DNA from: Branchiostoma floridae
Taxonomy: Eukaryota; Chordata; Leptocardii; Amphioxiformes; Branchiostomatidae
Direction of reading: 5' to 3'
Assembly (NCBI RefSeq): GCF_000003815.2
Contig: NC_049982.1
Span: 30,406,401 to 30,470,400 of the forward strand
DNA length: 64,000 nucleotides
The notes under the pieces were generated by a model. That model saw only the letters and a list, made by a program, of their open reading frames with translations, was not told the DNA's origin and searched no databases. Position 1 is the stretch's first letter. Every line of letters begins with the position of its first letter. Shown one piece after another: positions 57,656 to 64,000 of this stretch. The position numbers and the translations under genes are program-made.

Positions 57656-58699
57656 TACGTCTCTAGAAACCCAGCTCTCATTTTCTATCTTCTCTGACCG
57701 AAGAAGTCTACTTTTTCTGAAGGAGCAAGAAATAAACCTCGCATCTTGGAAAAATTTTGTTGTCTTGGTCCCATCCGTAGATGAGAACTTGCTCTTAAAC
57801 ATGTCAACAGACAGTTATATCGTCATTCTTGACGATTTTCAGTGGCGTTTATTGAATCTCATTAAGCCAATGATTTATATAGCAAACACCGTACCACACA
57901 TCTGCACCGGGAGGGGTTCCGTAGCTTAGCCCTGAGCTTACCCCGTGTGCGACCTTTCGCTAGAGGTGAGCACTGGTCAAACGGTCTTATAAACGGATCC
58001 AGATGTGTTGGAAACTCGATAGTTTTGGAAGGAGGGCAGCGCTTGACGATTAGGGGAAACGCAGAAAAAAATCGGTGGCGGCTGCAGTACTGACAAAAAC
58101 CGAATGGTGGCAGACATCTGGGGAAAGTGTGATCACGAAACTACGGGTGGTGCTAGAACGTGTTGAATATGAAAAGGTTTCAATAAAGTTGCTAGATTTC
58201 GACGATGCCATAAGAATATAGGTCAGAAGAGTATGGTATGTTTTATATAATACAAGAATTGCGAGAGTTGAAGGTATGGTGACGTTCACATTGCCTTTCT
58301 CAGTCAATATCGACCAAACAAAAACAACTTGAGCATAGATTTTTTTTTCTCCACACGACTAGTAGTTCACTGTTTCCCATCTGACATTTCATAGAATACA
58401 ATTTTCGATAATTTGACAAATAAAGGATACCTCAGTAGCACGGAGGCTTTTTTTTACCTTAAGTACCTACGGGCATAAACATAGAGCTACCTATAATAAA
58501 AAAAATCCAACTGAATAAGTTGTTTTAAGATAACATCCAATACCTTTCTTTAGTGACAGTAAAGAATATGAGGTCCATAAAATATTGATGTATATAGTAT
58601 TAACTGAATTTCTAGTTTTGATGAACACAGGGACACAGGGACACATGCAGACGGACAGACAGTCACACAGATAGAGAGAGAAAGAGAGGCAAACACACA

Positions 58700-58790
58700 A
58701 ACATAAGCACACTCATACACACACACACACACACACACACTCATACACACACGTAGGCACACGCACTAAACACAAAAACACACACCTATA
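58700..58790. repeat. (CA)n microsatellite
   Basis: CA-rich run with interruptions. Confidence 0.9.
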
Positions 58791-59079
58791 TCTAATGTTG
58801 ATATTCACACACATAAACTACACATACAAATACTCCAATTCACAAACCAACAAATGACAATAATGTAATGAAATTTCCATGAAGATTCTCCAAACGACTT
58901 CATGTCTATTACCGTAGTCTGTTAATACTTTGTCCTTTTGCCTCCTTGTCTAGATACAACTTGCCACTTATTAGCGCGGTTCAAGCTGCCCCATATTTCA
59001 TGTCTAGTTAATGACCCATCCGTCATACAGTTAAATAAGTGTGTAAATTCTACACAAAGGACTCTCCACGTACAACAGA

Positions 59080-60420
59080 GACCTACGGCTGGACTTCTCC
59101 CTCATTACCTCATTTGATTGATAAGTATAATTATCCTTAATAGTGGTAACGCCCGTTATTGTACGTGTGTTAAGTAATCGAGGAGTGTTTCTTGATGTTT
59201 TGTTGCGGTGGTGTTTTTACAAAACGTTTGATAAACGCTGTTGTATGGCTTAAGTAGAGGGTGGTATCTTGGAAAAGGCATAGTTTGAAGGGCTGCTGGT
59301 GCGATTATGGTGTAGTATGTACCGCCGCTTGGGGTGAGGCAAAGTTCGTCAATTAGCGAGGCCGTCAAATTTGTCAACTGTGGTGCCGAGGGAGGGGCAC
59401 AGGAAAAGGCCGATTACCTCAAGACTAGGGGCCTGGGTTTCGTCTCCTGAATTCTCTCATGCGTTTGGATGTCTGTGTGTGTGTGTGTGTGTGTGTGTAG
59501 AAACTGATGGTTCGTGATCGCCGCTCTGAAAATGATCCGTCCTGACAGGTCGTATTTACCGCTGCCCCCCACCCCACCCCAAAAAATAAGGTTCAACATC
59601 TGAATGCGAGTGACGGATATGATTCTGGAAGACTACTGACATTTCGGAGAAAATGTCAGATCGTCTGTCGATAGCGCATTTAGAGACCAGACTGGCCGGT
59701 ATATAACATAGAAGGATGGGTATCTTGGTGGTTTAATAGTTCTGTCTGCAAGCGCTCGGACAGACTGTAGTCTACGGAGAGTGTTCGCCAACCGGGCCAC
59801 TGTTTATCTATGTGAATCGAGGGGGTTGTCTCTCTGTGATAGTCCGTGTTAAGTGACGATATCCAGCAAAACATGACCCACTCCAATTCTCGGACAAGGT
59901 ATCGGCGTCTACCGACCCTGAGATCAGCGATTCACCCAAACAAATAAATCACGGAAAAATTTGTAGCGCTGACATGTAAGGAAAGGTGATCTGATGCAGC
60001 AAGGTTTTGCGGTAGGGGCAGCGGCGACCTGTTTTACTTTTGTTCCAGACAAGGGGCGCCAAATGTCTTCAGGGCAGGACTTTTCCTCCGTTGTTGGGCC
60101 AAGTTTTAATAGGGTGCCGTTTAACCTGTGCAGAATAAATCACATACGTCCTGTCAGTCTAGCGGACAAGGGAAGGGAGGGGAAACAAGAAGAGCTGTGT
60201 CTCTCACAGAAAAGGTGGGCGCCGGTGGACCCTCGGGCCACAAGCATCCCCCAAATCTTCTGTCATTAGTATCCTCATAATTTTCTCGCCTGGGGGAGAT
60301 GACGAGACAGCTGAGTGACCATTAATACGTTTCTCTCTCCTTGTCTGTTCAGGCGTATGATTATCAATTGATGTCGAGAGCTCGCGACTAGGCACTCAAA
60401 TCGCCCGGACAACCCCTACA
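59080..60420. other. Third repeat-poor noncoding island
   Basis: Contains TTGATTGATAAGTATAATTA near 59113, a CAGCTG E-box near 60310, and a short (TG)n at about 59474-59500. Frames here have no motif support. Possible regulatory DNA by inference. Confidence 0.3.
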
Positions 60421-61640
60421 CCATATGTGTGGCAAAAACGGTGGACAGACGGCTTAGAAAGAATATAGAGCCACACGGACACAACAGGTGTGGACACAAA
60501 CACAGAAACGCACAACTTGTCGGAGTAAGGTTTTGAGGAAACGGTTGGGAATGAACAAGAAGAAAGGGGACACCGCTTACAGACACCTGCTCAATCGTTC
60601 GCTTCACTAACTCGGAAAACTAATTTAGAGTCGGACAAACACGAGAGGCATGTGTGCAAGGACTTTAGCAAGGCGACCCCCACTTTAGCTATAGGTTCAA
60701 TCAAAGCTAAGCATATCGTGTGCCCATGGGTTGAAACCGTTTCTATTACACACTAAAGTGCCCACAAGAATTTCAAACAGGTATGCCCCCCACCCCCCTA
60801 AGGCTTTTTTCGTAGTTAACAATCACTAGTTCGGAAGTGTTCGGGATTTTTGTACAGAGACAGAGGTTGACACTTAAACCACGTTACCTGTACAACAACA
60901 ACAAGGACAAGATAAACATCTGAAGGATTAAAACGCCGTCTTAAGGTGCATTATTAAAACATGACTAATATGCCACCACACCAATAGATAAGATCGCAAC
61001 CGAAGGTCCTTGCACACACGACAACAACAAACACTAGCACCGTTTTAAATTACACTTAACACCATTTTTTGTGGACAGGTGTTGCGGTGTCTCTCTTCAA
61101 ACAAATTGCTGTTACGTTTTCCTGCGCTCTGATGCGATCCATTGAATATCAAGTGACCGAGTCAACTGCTGTTTTTTGATCTTCTACTTTTGGTGATGTG
61201 TTTACATCGTATTCAATCCCTGGGTGTTTAAAGACATAAACGCCCATGAAAAGTTACAAATGGCCATATTATCGCATGTATTCAAGTTTAAATGATGAGG
61301 TAATTAGGTGTGATGAGAGTGCGGGTGAGTGCACTAAATAGAGGTTGGTTCTTACATTGTATATATTCTGTCCATACTTGTTAGAGTCGTATCGGAGGTT
61401 TGAATTATTCGTTTCAACTGAAAATATAGTAGTGTAGCACAAAAGTGCCTTCTTTGTGTAGAGAGAGCAACAAAAATGTAATGTGAAAACTACACGTGAA
61501 AATTGGCGGGTTACAACATATACATGTATGGCATGCTGACATTGTTGAACTGTCGTTTGAAATTCAGTTTGCCCTTTTGAACAGAACTCCATATTCAAAC
61601 ATTTTGGTCAACTCGCAAACGTACCTACGACAGTTGGCAG
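60421..61640. other. Spacer without recognisable gene
   Basis: Nothing supported. Confidence 0.3.
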
Positions 61641-62700
61641 TGTCAGATCATTTCTGATTTGAGTGACCCGCCCTATAATAGGTTTAAGTCATCAGCAAAA
61701 CGCCCAATCTTGTTCGCATTACTTACCTCCGACTTCTCGTCGTCAATTTGAGTTGACAAAGTCTTTGATCTCCCGCCCAGAGTAATTAGAATGTAATTTA
61801 CACGGCTAAGCGTGAGTCACTCACATGCTCCGTGAACTGAAGAAACTAGACTTCTTTTTCTTCTCTATACTTAAGTTTAGTAGCCACCAACATTTGTGGG
61901 TGCCGAGAGGGTTTGCTGAGTGTTGTAGGGAAAGGTTACCCCCAGTGCCCCCCTGTTTTCAAACAAAACCTCTTTTATCAGGTAATTTGCCTGCTAATGT
62001 GCACTGCAGGCGGTATACCCGAGGCCAGGCCAGACCGGGGGACACGCTGCAAGAAGCTCTCTCTCTCTCACACACACACACACCACTATCTCACACAGAG
62101 ATCTCCGAACGCGGTGCCAATTTGCCCTCCAGCAAAACGCTGCTCAATTATCAGCAATTAAGCATTCTGCGTCGAAATTGCTGCTTTTCAAAAGTGGAAC
62201 GGGATGGCTGACCGAATGTCAAAACGTGGGGGAGAGGAGATCTTATCTCTAGTCTGTGTCTCAAAACTCCCTTTTTAAAGCCCAGCATTCACGGAGTCTT
62301 TCTAGTCTTTAAGTGGGACAAACTATTAAGGGGCGCTATCGCCGGGGTGTATGGGGTTGAGCTTCCACAGAAGCCTCGCCGGCCAATTATATTTCATTAT
62401 TCAATCAAAATCCAGTTAACCCATTCGTCGGATCATAATAGTTCTTCAGAGTACCCCTGCCAGAGTGAGGAACACCATGTCTGAAAAGAGCTCGCAGCCG
62501 ATTCGCAGAATGTACATCTCAGATGGATTCAATTAGACGTTGGGCTAACAGAGAGCAGGTCCCGGCTGGATCGAATGCCGGGGTGGCGCCAAGACTCGGG
62601 CGGCGAGAGTCGCCAAGCCGCCCCAAAGTTATGACTTGCGGCCGGGCCTGCTGGTGAATCTGGCTTTCTCAAAGGGAGGGGCCTAAAAGATGTCTAAACT
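61641..62700. other. Fourth noncoding island
   Basis: Carries a TCF/LEF-type CTTTGATC near 61761 and AGTAATTAGAATGTAATTTA near 61780, plus a short CA run near 62072. No gene seen. Confidence 0.3.
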
Positions 62701-63477
62701 GTTAACTGTGTACTGTCTCCTAAGATCACGTCACAGATGATCATTATACCGGAAAGGGTAGTGAGTAACTAACAACACAGTGAGACAGTCTGCTGGTTTT
62801 TTCATGTCAACAATGCAGTCCTTGTGACTTGCTAAGAAAAAAAAAACTAAACCTGTACTACGACATTGAATAGAGTTATGTGCATTGTACCTAGTAGTAG
62901 TTGTACAGAGAATTTTGTTCTTTAATGACAATACAATTGTCTTCTCAAATTATCACGGAAGCTCATCTGTGTTGGTAGTAATCATAGTACAATGCTAAAC
63001 CTGAACATTTGCTTTGTGTATACTTTTGTGTTGGAAGAAAGTTTAGCATTGTACTATAATTGTGTTCTCCTATCTCTAGATAAATTAGTCCTGCAAAAAG
63101 GCCACATACCTCAGATACAGTCTATAAATATTCTAAGATCATACAGATAAACATGTTTCTTTATGTAATACAAGGATATATGTGTATATGTGTATATATG
63201 GATTTCTGAAGCACATCTATAATAATGATAATATCGGGTGTATTTGCAGCCAGTAGGTATGTGTTGAGTAATGTGGCTGACTAACATGGTTTATAGCATA
63301 CTATATAAAACATATGGTACATAATAGATAGTCTCATAGCATGTTACTAAACTCTGTAGACACTATACATTGAGTGTGTAAAACCCAGTCTTGTCTCATT
63401 GAATTCTACAGACCTTTTTCAAACACAAAGACACTGGCATCATCCCTAACCTTGAAGTTGAAGCCAGACGGTTCCCG

Positions 63478-63578
63478 GGGCCTGCACAGGTCAGTTCCTC
63501 GGCTCCAGGGCCAACATGCCGCCGAGGAAATAATTCTCCAACACTGGGGCCGAGGAACTGGCCTGTACGGGCCCTGAA
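63478..63578. repeat. Foldback related to the interior of T2
   Basis: GGCC..AGTTCCTCGGC and GCCGAGGAACT..GGGCC arms; the same motif pair occurs inside 57283-57655. Confidence 0.65.
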
Positions 63579-63612
63579 ATGGCTGAAAACAGTTTGGCTT
63601 CCTGGTTACATC

Positions 63613-63725
63613 TAGCCTGGATAACAGACCCCAGCCCAATCTCAATATCTATCTTTTTAATTTCTGTCAAAAATAACTATGATCTTATATTTTTGAGATC
63701 GGGCAAGGGTCTGGTATCCAGGCTA
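63613..63725. mobile_element. TIR element T2, copy 2 (short)
   Basis: TAGCCTGGATAACAGACCCC at the left and GGGTCTGGTATCCAGGCTA at the right, 113 bp. Confidence 0.75.
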
Positions 63726-64000
63726 GATAACATGTACATAATTCCTAAAACATACATACTTCATACCGAAATCACTACATTAATACTGTACATACATATA
63801 TACACACACAGACATCCACGCTATTAATATTATTTCATCAAACCCTGTTACACGCTTGGTCGGCCTCACGTCTTCCAGGAACAATCCCGGCGTCTTATCT
63901 GATGATCTCCTTATGATCCTCCATATTTCTGAGTCATCTTCGTGTGTCATGCCTGGTTTGTTTCTACAAGACGAGCTCGTGACTGCTCAGGATAAGATGA

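Noticed and set aside
59994-60269. 91-aa plus-strand frame
   Set aside because: No family resemblance and no supporting signals.
61825-62211. 128-aa plus-strand frame
   Set aside because: Low-complexity start, crosses a CA repeat, no motif.

Overview
The window looks like a gene-containing stretch of an invertebrate deuterostome genome, most likely a cephalochordate (amphioxus, Branchiostoma). That assignment rests on the gene types (TRIM with a WWE exon, LRR-Ig receptor, intron-rich small genes) and on the dense mix of short inverted-repeat elements. It is an impression from reading, not a search result. The only assembly gap is 288 N at 28769-29056.

Layout. 1-1505 appears to be the right end of a rolling-circle-type element. 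It carries a CCAAT/TATA promoter-like block and ends in a 149-bp tail that recurs identically at 24656-24804. 3438-36412 holds four dispersed, co-oriented copies of one unrecognised three-exon gene family (3438-5855, 14484-16370, 25119-27770, 34588-36412). Each encodes a small single-pass membrane protein with a Pro-rich N-terminus, a basic Cys-containing juxtamembrane patch, one membrane segment and an acidic tail. On the opposite strand at 7869-9832 lies an LRR-Ig-type receptor broken by a frame change before its membrane segment. 38050-41147 holds a TRIM protein (RING, two B-boxes, coiled coil) followed by a WWE-domain exon. 44139-46816 is a four-coding-exon secreted protein of 187 aa with all-phase-0 introns and an helix-rich layout resembling a helical cytokine. 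From about 47 kb to the right end I find no convincing gene; this part alternates mobile elements with GC-richer, repeat-free islands that could be regulatory.

Mobile DNA fills introns and spacers. It includes two hAT-type miniature elements with intact 8-bp target duplications, a piggyBac-type element flanked by TTAA in an intron, and a full tRNA-derived SINE with a 12-bp target duplication nested in an older TIR element. There are also a PIF/Harbinger-like TIR element with TTA duplications, several foldback elements, a 42-bp minisatellite, a ~160-bp tandem array, and a truncated transposon ORF with a C76-like cysteine-protease domain.

An LRR-Ig receptor, a TRIM E3 ligase, a possible cytokine and four adaptor-like membrane proteins side by side suggest an innate-signalling neighbourhood. 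That functional link is inference.
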